Shown: piece by piece, positions 1-8,963 of the stretch | How positions within the stretch are numbered: position 1 is the stretch's first letter | How the letters are laid out: each line of letters starts with the position of its first letter | From: Pseudomonas agarici | GTDB lineage: Bacteria; Pseudomonadota; Gammaproteobacteria; Pseudomonadales; Pseudomonadaceae | Length of the DNA: 64,000 bases | Assembly (NCBI RefSeq): GCF_900109755.1 | Contig: NZ_FOAR01000001.1 | Coordinates: forward strand, 310,001 to 374,000 | Reading direction: 5' to 3' | Notes under the pieces: generated by a model | Database searches by the model: none | Told to the model about the DNA's origin: nothing | What the model saw: only the letters and a program-made list of their open reading frames with translations | Translations under genes and position numbers: made by a program

Positions 1-348
1 GCCGTGGGCGTGGCCCGCAACGAGCAAACCCTCGAAGCCCACACCTACCTGGAAAAACTGGTCCCGGAAATCGACGAGCGCCTGGCGATGATCATCGATC
101 CGATGCTCGCCACCGGTGGGTCGATGGTTGCCACCATCGACCTACTGAAGAAAGCCGGTTGCAAGGACATCCGTGCGATGGTCCTGGTGGCGGCCCCCGA
201 AGGCATCGCGGTGGTCGAGAAAGCCCACCCGGACGTGACCATCTACACTGCCTCCATTGATCGGCAACTCAACGAGCACGGCTACATCATCCCCGGCCTG
301 GGCGATGCCGGTGACAAGATCTTCGGCACTAAGCAGAAGGACGCCTGA
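1..348 (+). CDS. upp: Uracil phosphoribosyltransferase, C-terminal part (5' end outside window)
   Basis: Converts uracil and PRPP to UMP in pyrimidine salvage. The reading frame is open from base 1 and ends with TGA at 346-348. It covers about 115 of the roughly 210 residues usual for the family, so about the first 95 residues lie upstream of the window. The PRPP-binding loop is visible as [12 protein letters not shown], and the C-terminus [18 protein letters not shown] is the conserved uracil-binding end. The ATG of uraA follows one base after the stop codon, so the two form a translationally coupled salvage operon: the permease imports uracil and this enzyme traps it as UMP. Confidence 0.97.
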   Translation, partial: AVGVARNEQTLEAHTYLEKLVPEIDERLAMIIDPMLATGGSMVATIDLLKKAGCKDIRAMVLVAAPEGIAVVEKAHPDVTIYTASIDRQLNEHGYIIPGLGDAGDKIFGTKQKDA

Positions 349-349
349 C

Positions 350-1621
350 ATGCAGGAGGAGTTCAACGACCCGCTGTGGCGCACGGTACTGTCCGGCGCA
401 CAAATGCTCTTCGTCGCTTTTGGCGCCCTGGTGTTGATGCCACTGATCACCGGCCTCGACCCGAACGTCGCGCTGTTCACGGCGGGCCTGGGGACCCTGC
501 TGTTCCAACTGGTTACCGGGCGTCAGGTACCGGTATTCCTCGCTTCGAGCTTCGCCTTTATCACCCCGATCATCCTCGCCAAGGGCCAATTCGGCCTCGC
601 GGCGACCATGGGCGGGGTGATGGCGGCCGGTTTCGTCTACACCTTCCTCGGCCTGGCGGTGAAGATCAAGGGCAGCGGTTTTATCGACCGACTGCTGCCA
701 CCGGTGGTGATCGGCCCGGTGATCATTTCCATCGGCCTGGCCATGGCGCCGATTGCCGCGAACATGGCGATGGGCAAGGCCGGCGACGGCGCCGAGCTGA
801 TCCATTACCAGACCGCGATGATGATCTCGATGCCGGCGCTGCTGACCACGCTGATCGTGGCGGTGTTCGGCAAAGGCATCTTCCGTCTGGTGCCGATCAT
901 TTCCGGGGTCCTGGTGGGGTTTGCCATGTCGTTCTACTTCGGCGTGGTCGATACCGCGAAAATCGCCACCGCGCCTTGGTTCGCCCTGCCGCACTTCACC
1001 GCACCGGAATTCAACTGGCAGGCGATCCTGTTCATTGTACCGGTAGCGCTGGCCCCGGCCATCGAGCATATCGGCGGGGTGATCGCGGTGGGCAGCGTGA
1101 CCGGTCGCGACTACCTGAAGAAACCGGGACTACATCGCACCCTGTTAGGTGATGGGATCGCCACTACGGCAGCCGGCCTGTTCGGCGGCCCTCCTAACAC
1201 CACCTATGCCGAAGTGACCGGCGCGGTGATGCTGACCAAAAACTACAACCCGAAAATCATGACTTGGGCAGCGATTTTCGCCATCAGCCTGGCATTTATC
1301 GGCAAGTTCGGCGCACTGCTGCAAAGCATTCCGGTGCCGGTGATGGGTGGAATTCTTTGCCTGCTGTTCGGCTCGATTGCCGCAGTGGGAATGAACACCC
1401 TGATCCGCCACCAGATCGATCTGGGCGAAGCACGCAATCTGGTCATTGTTTCGGTAACCCTGGTGTTTGGCATCGGCGGCGTGCTGGTGGGCACCGGCAC
1501 CGGACCGGACGACTTCGGCCTCAAGGGCATCGCGCTGTGTGCCGTGGTGGCGATTGCGCTGAATCTGTTGCTGCCAGGCAATGACAACTGGAGGCAGAAG
1601 AAGGCGCACGAGCCGTTGTAG
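350..1621 (+). CDS. uraA: Uracil permease (nucleobase:cation symporter-2 family)
   Basis: Inner-membrane uracil:proton symporter of about 423 residues, the usual size for UraA/PyrP. I chose the ATG at 350, one base after the upp stop, because the protein then begins MQEEFNDPLWRTV, typical of the family; the frame extends further upstream only as a shadow of upp. The protein is strongly hydrophobic with many membrane segments. It carries the family motif near residues 240-290 (ALAPAIEHIGGVIAVG and GGPPNTTYAEVTG), where substrate-binding glutamates lie in the E. coli protein. The context with upp supports uracil as substrate. It is convergent with hemH and I see no strong terminator in the 37-bp gap. 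Confidence 0.96.
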   Translation: MQEEFNDPLWRTVLSGAQMLFVAFGALVLMPLITGLDPNVALFTAGLGTLLFQLVTGRQVPVFLASSFAFITPIILAKGQFGLAATMGGVMAAGFVYTFLGLAVKIKGSGFIDRLLPPVVIGPVIISIGLAMAPIAANMAMGKAGDGAELIHYQTAMMISMPALLTTLIVAVFGKGIFRLVPIISGVLVGFAMSFYFGVVDTAKIATAPWFALPHFTAPEFNWQAILFIVPVALAPAIEHIGGVIAVGSVTGRDYLKKPGLHRTLLGDGIATTAAGLFGGPPNTTYAEVTGAVMLTKNYNPKIMTWAAIFAISLAFIGKFGALLQSIPVPVMGGILCLLFGSIAAVGMNTLIRHQIDLGEARNLVIVSVTLVFGIGGVLVGTGTGPDDFGLKGIALCAVVAIALNLLLPGNDNWRQKKAHEPL

Positions 1622-1658
1622 TCAGACCCACGCGGACCATGGGAGCAGACCCCATCCC

Positions 1659-2681
1659 CTATAATGCCAACGGCGCCCGCTGACACAGGGCGTTCAGCGC
1701 CGCCGCCCACTGTGGTTCATCGTTCAGGCACGGAACCAGCACCAACGCCTCGCCCCCCGCCGCGATAAATTGCTCGCGCCCGCGATCGCCGATCTCCTCC
1801 AGCGTCTCGATGCAATCGGCGACAAACGCCGGGCACATCACCAGCAGCTTCTTCACGCCGGCCTGGGCCAATTCATCCAATCGCGCTTCAGTATAGGGTT
1901 CGATCCACTTCGCCCGGCCCAGCCGGGACTGGAACGACACCGACCACTGCCCGTCCGCCAAGCCCATGCGCTCGGCAAACGCTGCCGCCGTGCGTAGGCA
2001 TTGGCCGCGATAACAGGTGGCCACAACCTGCGGTGGCGCACCCGCACAGCAATCACCACCGCCTGCAAAGCTGTGGCCGGGATTGAGCTTCTTCAGATGG
2101 CTTTCCGGCAAGCCGTGAAAGCTCAGCAGCAAATGATCGAAACCCTGCTCCAGATGCGGTCGGGCACTGGTCACCAGGGCGTCGAGATATTCCGGCTGAT
2201 CATAGAACGGTCGCAGAATGGAAAACCGCACCTCCAACCGTTTGTCCCTGACTACCCGCCGGGCCTCCTCGATGACCGTGGTCACAGTGCTGTCGGCAAA
2301 TTGCGGATACAGCGGTGCCAATGTCACCTGGTGGATGCCCTGAGCCGCCAGCCGGGTCAGTACCGTCTCAATCGACGGCTCGCCGTAACGCATTGCCAAC
2401 TCCACCGGGCCTTGAGTCCACCTCGAAATCATCTGCTGCTGTAGGCGACGGCTGAGCACTATCAGTGGCGAACCCTCCTCCCACCAGATCGAGGCATAGG
2501 CATGGGCCGACTGCTCGGGGCGCTTGATCAGGATCAGCGACACCAGCAAGCGCCGAAGCGGCCACGGTAGGTCAATCACATAGGGATCCATCAGGAATTG
2601 ATTGAGGTAGCCGCGCACGTCCGCGACCGAAGTAGAAGCTGGCGACCCCAGGTTGACCAGAAGCAAGGCGTGATCAGTCAT
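1659..2681 (-). CDS. hemH: Ferrochelatase
   Basis: Inserts Fe2+ into protoporphyrin IX, the last step of heme synthesis. The predicted protein is 340 residues, the family's usual length. The start at 2681 gives [16 protein letters not shown]; upstream in-frame codons only read through the end of the neighbouring gene. The conserved [12 protein letters not shown] block with the metal-site histidine is present near residue 190, and the [14 protein letters not shown] block with the conserved glutamates lies near residue 265. The gene starts 13 bp after the TIGR01777-family gene on the same strand, so the two are probably one transcript. Placement beside the photolyase cluster is conserved in Pseudomonas. 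Confidence 0.96.
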   Translation of the reverse strand: MTDHALLLVNLGSPASTSVADVRGYLNQFLMDPYVIDLPWPLRRLLVSLILIKRPEQSAHAYASIWWEEGSPLIVLSRRLQQQMISRWTQGPVELAMRYGEPSIETVLTRLAAQGIHQVTLAPLYPQFADSTVTTVIEEARRVVRDKRLEVRFSILRPFYDQPEYLDALVTSARPHLEQGFDHLLLSFHGLPESHLKKLNPGHSFAGGGDCCAGAPPQVVATCYRGQCLRTAAAFAERMGLADGQWSVSFQSRLGRAKWIEPYTEARLDELAQAGVKKLLVMCPAFVADCIETLEEIGDRGREQFIAAGGEALVLVPCLNDEPQWAAALNALCQRAPLAL

Positions 2682-2694
2682 GCAACGTCCTATT

Positions 2695-3597
2695 TCAGAG
2701 GCGGCTCGACAGGTCGTCGAGGGCCGCAGGCAAATCGTTGAACCGAAAAACAAATCCCGCCGCCAGCAATCGGGTCGGCAGGGCGCGTTGGCCACCGAGC
2801 AGCAGCAGCGATAACTCACCCAAGCCCAGACGCAACACGAAAGCTGGCAGAGGCATCAGCGCCGGGCGATGCAAGACCTTGCCCAAGGCCTGCGCGAACG
2901 CCTGATTGCGCACCGGTTTAGGCGCGCAGGCATTATAAGGACCGGCGGCGTCGCCGCGATGCAGAAGAAAATCAATCAGGGCAATTTGATCCTGTAGATG
3001 AATCCATGACATCCACTGCCGACCGTTACCGATCGGGCCGCCCAGGCAAAGCTTGAACGGTAGCAACAGGCGCGACAAAAAACCGCCCTCAGCCGCGAGC
3101 ACCAGACCGGTTCGTATCCACACCACACGAATGCCCAAGGCCTGCGCGCACTGTGCGGTTTCTTCCCAGGCGATACATAATTGGCTGGCAAAATCTTCGC
3201 TGACCGGTGGCGAATCTTCCGTCAGCTCACGCTCACCACCATCGCCATACCAGCCCACCGCCGACCCGGAGATCAGCACGCTCGGGCGTTGCTCACGCCC
3301 TTCGAGCCAGACGAGCAGCGTTTCGGTCAACTGGATCCGGCTGCTCCACAGCAATGACTTGCGTTTGCGAGTCCAGGGCCGGTCGCCAATCGGCGCACCG
3401 GCGAGGTTGATCACCGCATCCAGCGGCTCACCGGCCAGATCCTCCAGATGTTGCACGCCACGCACCTGCGCCCCGCACAAACGGGCCACTTCCCCGGGTC
3501 GGCGGCTCCAGACCGTCAAGCGGTGCCCCTGTGCCGACCAGTGCTTGCACAACTGGCGCCCGATCAAACCAGTACCGCCCGTCAGCAATATGTGCAT
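2695..3597 (-). CDS. TIGR01777-family NAD(P)-dependent epimerase/oxidoreductase
   Basis: A 300-residue protein of the SDR39U1/YfcH type. The N-terminus [17 protein letters not shown] carries the Rossmann glycine motif. [18 protein letters not shown] and the [10 protein letters not shown] stretch (residues about 108-117, with the catalytic-region tyrosine) are family hallmarks. The C-terminal DUF1731-like tail (about residues 245-300) is present. The substrate is unknown in bacteria. It is transcribed with hemH. A LitR-type operator site lies 118 bp upstream in the gap before the divergent FAD oxidoreductase, so light control is possible for this gene as well. Confidence 0.9.
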   Translation of the reverse strand: MHILLTGGTGLIGRQLCKHWSAQGHRLTVWSRRPGEVARLCGAQVRGVQHLEDLAGEPLDAVINLAGAPIGDRPWTRKRKSLLWSSRIQLTETLLVWLEGREQRPSVLISGSAVGWYGDGGERELTEDSPPVSEDFASQLCIAWEETAQCAQALGIRVVWIRTGLVLAAEGGFLSRLLLPFKLCLGGPIGNGRQWMSWIHLQDQIALIDFLLHRGDAAGPYNACAPKPVRNQAFAQALGKVLHRPALMPLPAFVLRLGLGELSLLLLGGQRALPTRLLAAGFVFRFNDLPAALDDLSSRL

Positions 3598-3714
3598 GAA
3601 AGTGTCCTCGCGTAGCGTTTTGCCGTGAGCGTTAGTCTATTTTTATAAACAGGGCTCTTTTCTTCTCGACTGTTTAACAATAGGACAGCTTCAGACAATG
3701 AGAAGATCGCGACT

Positions 3715-3738
3715 TATACCTAAAAACAATATTGTACA
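3715..3738 (+). promoter_or_regulatory. Putative LitR/PplR-type operator, TATACC-N12-TGTACA
   Basis: The half-sites TATACC (3715-3720) and TGTACA (3733-3738) are separated by exactly 12 bases. They lie 46 bp upstream of the FAD oxidoreductase start, in the divergent gap to the epimerase-hemH operon. From memory, class II LitR regulators of P. putida bind a T(G/A)TACA-N12-TGTATA element; the first half here has one mismatch. The regulator gene sits two genes downstream. Assignment is by pattern only. Confidence 0.55.
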
Positions 3739-3757
3739 GGTTTTACCGACGGCGTAG

Positions 3758-4771
<1,014 letters not shown>

Positions 4772-4985
4772 ACCGGATCCCCTCCTGCATGCTGCAGCCG
4801 AACGGGACAGTAGTTCGTTCGCAAATCGTGAAAAACTTCCTGGGCACCCGCCTGCTCGGCGACGAAATCGGCACCGTGCCGGAACCCGAGCTGCAAGCGG
4901 ACAGATGGGCGCAAAATAGCCGACCACAACCGCTCTATACAAAATATTTGACTTGCGCACGATAGAACCTATGATGAAATTTACT

Positions 4986-5009
4986 TGTACAAAATCAAAA
5001 TCTTGTACA
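4986..5009 (+). promoter_or_regulatory. Putative LitR/PplR-type operator, TGTACA-N12-TGTACA
   Basis: Two identical hexamers TGTACA occur at 4986-4991 and 5004-5009 with exactly 12 bases between them, in an AT-rich promoter region just before the YbgA-MerR-phr-SDR operon. A weaker copy, TATACA-N12-TGCGCA, lies 50 bp upstream at 4936-4959. The arrangement matches, from memory, the element described for class II LitR regulators in P. putida. The site would overlap promoter elements and so could act as operator for the regulator's own operon. Confidence 0.65.
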
Positions 5010-5031
5010 ATTAAATTTACGAGGTTCGCCA

Positions 5032-5652
5032 ATGCCCGTGACTACCGCCGCCGCCCACCCACCGAAGATCGCCATCAGCGCCTGCGCGACGGGCGTCGAG
5101 GTGCGCAACTCCAGTGGACACAAGGAGTGGCGACAGTGGGAAGAGGGCTGCCTGACCGATCCGGTGTTGCGGGACAACTTCCTGACCCGGGTCTTCGCCT
5201 ACGCCGCCTGGCAGGAGTTGCGTGCCAGCGGCTTGAGCCGCCGCGGCCTGACTGACTTTCACTCGCGCTACAAGTACCTGTTGATGGCCCATAACCCGCT
5301 GCAGTACAAGGTGCTGGGCCGCCTGCTAGGCAGCATGGGCAAGTCAGACCCGAACGAGATCGGTCCGCGCTACTTCAGCCAGCTGATGGCCGCCTTGAAA
5401 CAATGCGCGACCCGCCGCACCCATACCAATGTCCTGCAACACCTCAGCGGCTACTTGAGGCATTCCCTCAACACCGAAGACAAACAACACATGCAGCAAC
5501 TCATCGGCCAGTACCGCCTCGGTATCGTACCGTTGAGGGTGCCGCTGACCCTGCTCAAACAGCACTTTGGCCAACACCCTGATCCCTATGTAGCCTTGCA
5601 GGTCTACCTGCAACCCTACCCGGAACACCTCAGCCTGCGGGACGTGATCTGA
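5032..5652 (+). CDS. YbgA/DUF1722 protein with most of the DUF523 domain deleted
   Basis: A 206-residue protein. In most Pseudomonas the photolyase-cluster homologue is about 310-320 residues, with an N-terminal DUF523 domain and a C-terminal DUF1722 (YbgA) domain. Here the first strand of DUF523 is present (KIAISACATGVEVRN, residues 12-26, then GHKEW). The sequence then jumps within about 10 residues to the linker LTDPVLRDNF and the complete DUF1722 domain (about residues 45-206; RYKYLLMAHNPLQY, LKQCATRRTHTNVLQHLSGY). About 110 residues are missing in frame, including the later conserved cysteines. It is first in the operon with merR (2-bp gap), phr and the SDR. DUF1722 function is not settled. 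Confidence 0.88.
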   Translation: MPVTTAAAHPPKIAISACATGVEVRNSSGHKEWRQWEEGCLTDPVLRDNFLTRVFAYAAWQELRASGLSRRGLTDFHSRYKYLLMAHNPLQYKVLGRLLGSMGKSDPNEIGPRYFSQLMAALKQCATRRTHTNVLQHLSGYLRHSLNTEDKQHMQQLIGQYRLGIVPLRVPLTLLKQHFGQHPDPYVALQVYLQPYPEHLSLRDVI

Positions 5653-5654
5653 CC

Positions 5655-6584
5655 ATGCTCACCGCCGAAGACGACAAATCCAACCCCGACTACGCCAGCG
5701 CTCTGGTCGCCGGCTGGTTGCCGATCCGCGAAGTAGCCCGGCAGACCGGCGTCAACGCCGTCACCCTGCGGGCCTGGGAACGGCGTTACGGACTGATCGT
5801 GCCGCACCGCACGCCCAAGGGCCACAGGCTGTTTTGCGCCGAACATATACAACGCATCCAGACGATTCTCACCTGGTTGAATCGTGGAGTAGCCATTCGC
5901 CAGCTCAAACAGTTGCTCGATGCCCCGCAGCCATTCGCCGTCGACCCGGAAAACCACTGGCATCGGTTGCACCACAACTTGATCCAAGCCATTACCCGGC
6001 TGCAAGAGCGTCAGCTCGATGAAAGCTTCAACCAGGCGATGTCGCTATACCCGCCCCGCACGGTATGCGAACAGCTACTGATCCCTCTGCTGGCAGAGCT
6101 CGAACAACGCTGGCAGGGCCAGTTCGGCGAGCAGATGGAGCGAAGCTTTTTCTACTCCTGGCTACGCAGCAAGCTCGGCGCACGGATCTATCACAACAAT
6201 CGCCAGCTCAAGGGCGCGCCGCTGTTGCTGGTCAACCAGTCAGACCTGCCGCTGGAACCGCGCTTGTGGCTGACCGCCTGGCTGGCCAGCAGCGCCGACT
6301 GCCCGGTAGAAGTTTTCGATTGGCCCCTGCCGCCCGGCGAACTGGCGCTAGCCGTCGAGCACCTGAAGGCGCGGGCCGTGGTCCTTTACTCCAGCAAGGC
6401 GATGAATTTGACCCATTTGCCCAGGCTGCTGAGCCGTATTGTTCCCCCCAAACTGATCGTCGGCGCCACGGTGCGTATCCACTTTGCCGAGCTGTCGGTA
6501 TATATCGACGAGAACCCTGACGTCAGCCTGGCCGAAGACCCGTTGGCGGCCCACCAGAGCCTGGCTCGGCTCGGATTGCTCTAG
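5655..6584 (+). CDS. MerR-family regulator, class II LitR/PplR-like
   Basis: A 309-residue transcription factor. Residues about 20-90 form the MerR winged helix (PIREVARQTGVNAVTLRAWERRYG, then PKGHRLF). The C-terminal 200 residues resemble the helical cap and Rossmann scaffold of B12-binding photoreceptors such as CarH/LitR (LLIPLLAELEQRWQGQ near 140). The DxHxxG cobalamin-ligand motif is absent, as in class II LitR proteins. Homologues in P. putida are reported to control light-induced photolyase genes together with a LOV protein; that is family knowledge, not seen here. It lies between ybgA and phr in one operon and the candidate operator precedes the operon, which suggests autoregulation. 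Confidence 0.88.
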   Translation: MLTAEDDKSNPDYASALVAGWLPIREVARQTGVNAVTLRAWERRYGLIVPHRTPKGHRLFCAEHIQRIQTILTWLNRGVAIRQLKQLLDAPQPFAVDPENHWHRLHHNLIQAITRLQERQLDESFNQAMSLYPPRTVCEQLLIPLLAELEQRWQGQFGEQMERSFFYSWLRSKLGARIYHNNRQLKGAPLLLVNQSDLPLEPRLWLTAWLASSADCPVEVFDWPLPPGELALAVEHLKARAVVLYSSKAMNLTHLPRLLSRIVPPKLIVGATVRIHFAELSVYIDENPDVSLAEDPLAAHQSLARLGLL

Positions 6585-6601
6585 CGGCCTGTGGAATGAC
6601 T

Positions 6602-8047
6602 ATGCAATTGCTTTGGCTGCGCACCGACTTGCGCCTACATGACAACACAGCCCTGACCGCCGCCGCCCGGCGCGGCCCCATGGTCGCGGTGTATCTGCTG
6701 ACGCCCGCACAATGGCAAGCCCACGACGACGCCCCGTGCAAGGTCGACTTCTGGTTGCGCAACCTGCAGGAGCTGAGCCAAGTGCTGGCCACACTAAATA
6801 TTCCCCTGCTGATTCGCCATGCCGACACGTGGGACCAGGTTCCCTCGGTCCTGCTCAAGCTGTGCCAGGACCTGAGAGTCGAAGCCCTGCATCTCAACGA
6901 AGAATACGGCGTGCACGAAAGTCGCCGCGACCGGGCCGTGGCCAAGGCCGTCGAAGCCCAAGGCATTAGCTGCCACCGTTATCTCGATCAATTACTCTTC
7001 AAACCCGGTAGCGTGCTGACCCTCACCGGCAGCTATTTCCAAATCTTCAGCCAGTTCCGCAAGGTTTGTTACAGCCGCCTTCACGGTGCATTGCCGGCAA
7101 TGGTCGAGGCCCCCGGAGCACAGTTGCCGCTGAGCGTGGGCAGCGACCCGATTCCTGTCGAAGTCGAGGGTTTCCCCACACCGACCCAAGCCCTGCGTGA
7201 CCTCTGGCCTGCGGGAGAAGCCGAGGCCCGGCGGCGCCTGGACAGCTTTGCCGACCAGCAGATCGAGCATTACCAGAGTGAGCGGGATTTTCCGGCCAAA
7301 CCGGCCACCAGCCAGCTATCCGCCTACCTCGCCGCTGGCGTGATTTCCCCTCGCCAGTGCCTACACGTCGCGCTACGCAATAATCAGGGCGAATTCGACA
7401 GTGGCAATGTCGGCGTCGTCACTTGGATCAACGAGCTACTCTGGCGCGAATTCTACAAACATATTCTGGTCGGCTATCCGCGGGTCTCGCGTCACCGCGC
7501 TTTTCGCCCGGAAACCGAAGCCGTGGCCTGGCGCGATGCGCCGCAGGATCTGGCGGCCTGGCAACAGGCGCGTACCGGCCTGCCGATCATCGACGCAGCC
7601 ATGCGCCAACTGCTCGAGACCGGCTGGATGCACAACCGCCTGCGCATGGTGGTGGCGATGTTCCTGACCAAGAACCTGTTGATCGACTGGCGCGAAGGCG
7701 AGCGTTTTTTTATGCGCCACCTGATCGATGGGGACCTGGCGGCCAACAACGGCGGCTGGCAGTGGAGCTCGTCCACCGGCACCGATTCGGCGCCCTATTT
7801 TCGGATCTTCAATCCGGTCAGCCAGTCGGAGAAATTCGACAGCGAAGGCTTATTTATCAAGCACTGGCTGCCGGAACTGGCGGGGCTGAACAAAAAGCAA
7901 GTGCACAGCCCGCCGGCCCTCGACGGCCTTTTCGGTGTCGCTGACTATCCACGGCCGATCGTCGACCTGGCAAAAAGTCGCGCACGTGCCCTGGCTGCCT
8001 TCAAGAACCTGTCATCGCGGCTGGATGCCGGAGGTATAAATGAGTGA
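6602..8047 (+). CDS. phr: Deoxyribodipyrimidine photolyase (CPD class I)
   Basis: Uses blue light to split cyclobutane pyrimidine dimers. The predicted protein is 481 residues, the usual length in Pseudomonas. It has the N-terminal antenna-chromophore domain (MQLLWLRTDLRLHDNTAL) and the C-terminal FAD domain with WINELLWREFYKHI, MHNRLRMVVAMFLTKNLL and SSTGTDSAPYFRIFNP. I preferred the ATG at 6602 over 6596 because a GGA lies 7 bases before it. The start lies 17 bp after the merR stop, and the last 8 bases overlap the SDR gene, so the genes are coupled. Light induction through the neighbouring LitR-like regulator is likely. Confidence 0.95.
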   Translation: MQLLWLRTDLRLHDNTALTAAARRGPMVAVYLLTPAQWQAHDDAPCKVDFWLRNLQELSQVLATLNIPLLIRHADTWDQVPSVLLKLCQDLRVEALHLNEEYGVHESRRDRAVAKAVEAQGISCHRYLDQLLFKPGSVLTLTGSYFQIFSQFRKVCYSRLHGALPAMVEAPGAQLPLSVGSDPIPVEVEGFPTPTQALRDLWPAGEAEARRRLDSFADQQIEHYQSERDFPAKPATSQLSAYLAAGVISPRQCLHVALRNNQGEFDSGNVGVVTWINELLWREFYKHILVGYPRVSRHRAFRPETEAVAWRDAPQDLAAWQQARTGLPIIDAAMRQLLETGWMHNRLRMVVAMFLTKNLLIDWREGERFFMRHLIDGDLAANNGGWQWSSSTGTDSAPYFRIFNPVSQSEKFDSEGLFIKHWLPELAGLNKKQVHSPPALDGLFGVADYPRPIVDLAKSRARALAAFKNLSSRLDAGGINE

Positions 8048-8891
8048 CTTCCCGCACCCTTTCGCCGCACGCTGCACTGCCCAGGACTCGCCAACCCACG
8101 TCGAATGTGGCCCCCAGCCGCCAGCACGCCGGATCTGGCTAGCAGGTGCCAGCGCTGGGATTGGCGCCGCCATGACCGAAGTGCTGCTCAAGAGCGGCGT
8201 CCAACTGGCCGTCAGCGCCCGTGATGCCCAAGCGCTGAAAGCCCTTGACGAGCGTTATCCTGGCCAAGTGTTTGTGGTGCCCGGTGACCTGACAGACAGC
8301 CAACAGGTACGCGAGATCGGCGAGTGTATCAAGCAGGTTTGGGGCAGTCTCGACACGGTGATTATCAACGCCGGCACTTGTGAATATGTCGAGGCCCAAG
8401 CGTTCGATGCCTCGGTCGTCGAACAGGTGGTGCGCACCAACCTGCTTGCCAGTAGCTACTGCATCGAGATCGCGCTGCCACTGCTCAGAGGCGGGATCAA
8501 ACCACACCTGGTGAGGATCGCCAGCGCCGTGACCTTCCTGCCGCTACCCTGCGCCGAAGCCCAAGGCGCCTCGAAAGCCGGTATGCGCCACCTGTTCGAA
8601 TCCCTGCGTATCGACCCGGCCTGCCAAGGTATCGACGTCACCCTTGTCGGCCCTGGCTTCGTCGACACGCCGCTGACACGCAAGAATGATTTCCCCATGC
8701 CTCTGAACTGGCCGGCCGATCAGGCCGCCAGCTATATTTGCGAGAAGCTCCCTAAACACCCGCCGGAAATCAGCCTCCCGGCCCTGTCCATGGCCGGGCT
8801 TTGGCCGCCGCCGCTCCTGTCCAAGCGCCGGCAACCGGCGATCGACAGGCGCATGGTGCGCAATAGCGGCAAGGACAAGGACCTCTCATGA
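8040..8891 (+). CDS. Short-chain dehydrogenase/reductase-like protein lacking the catalytic tyrosine
   Basis: A 283-residue SDR-fold protein overlapping the end of phr by 8 bp. The cofactor motif reads GASAGIGAA (residues 37-45), the NAG motif is present as IINAGTCEY, and the conserved serine lies in IASAVTFLPLP. The normal YxxSK active-site box should read AEAYGASKA but here is AEAQGASKAG, with glutamine in place of the catalytic tyrosine. The protein also has a 30-residue N-terminal extension and a basic C-terminal tail. Homologues occur beside phr in many Pseudomonas. The change suggests lost or altered oxidoreductase activity unless it is a sequencing error. Downstream of it the conserved gene order is interrupted by the toxin island. 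Confidence 0.87.
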   Translation: MSDFPHPFAARCTAQDSPTHVECGPQPPARRIWLAGASAGIGAAMTEVLLKSGVQLAVSARDAQALKALDERYPGQVFVVPGDLTDSQQVREIGECIKQVWGSLDTVIINAGTCEYVEAQAFDASVVEQVVRTNLLASSYCIEIALPLLRGGIKPHLVRIASAVTFLPLPCAEAQGASKAGMRHLFESLRIDPACQGIDVTLVGPGFVDTPLTRKNDFPMPLNWPADQAASYICEKLPKHPPEISLPALSMAGLWPPPLLSKRRQPAIDRRMVRNSGKDKDLS

Positions 8892-8963
8892 GGGTATCGA
8901 CAGCGTGGGCCGGCAAGACCGGCACAGCGCCGAGTAGGCAACCCGCGTCCCGGCCCGGATGAT

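Noticed and set aside
4790..4966. 58-residue plus-strand frame between the FAD oxidoreductase and YbgA genes
   Set aside because: It has no ribosome site and runs through the AT-rich promoter/operator region; no family-like sequence.
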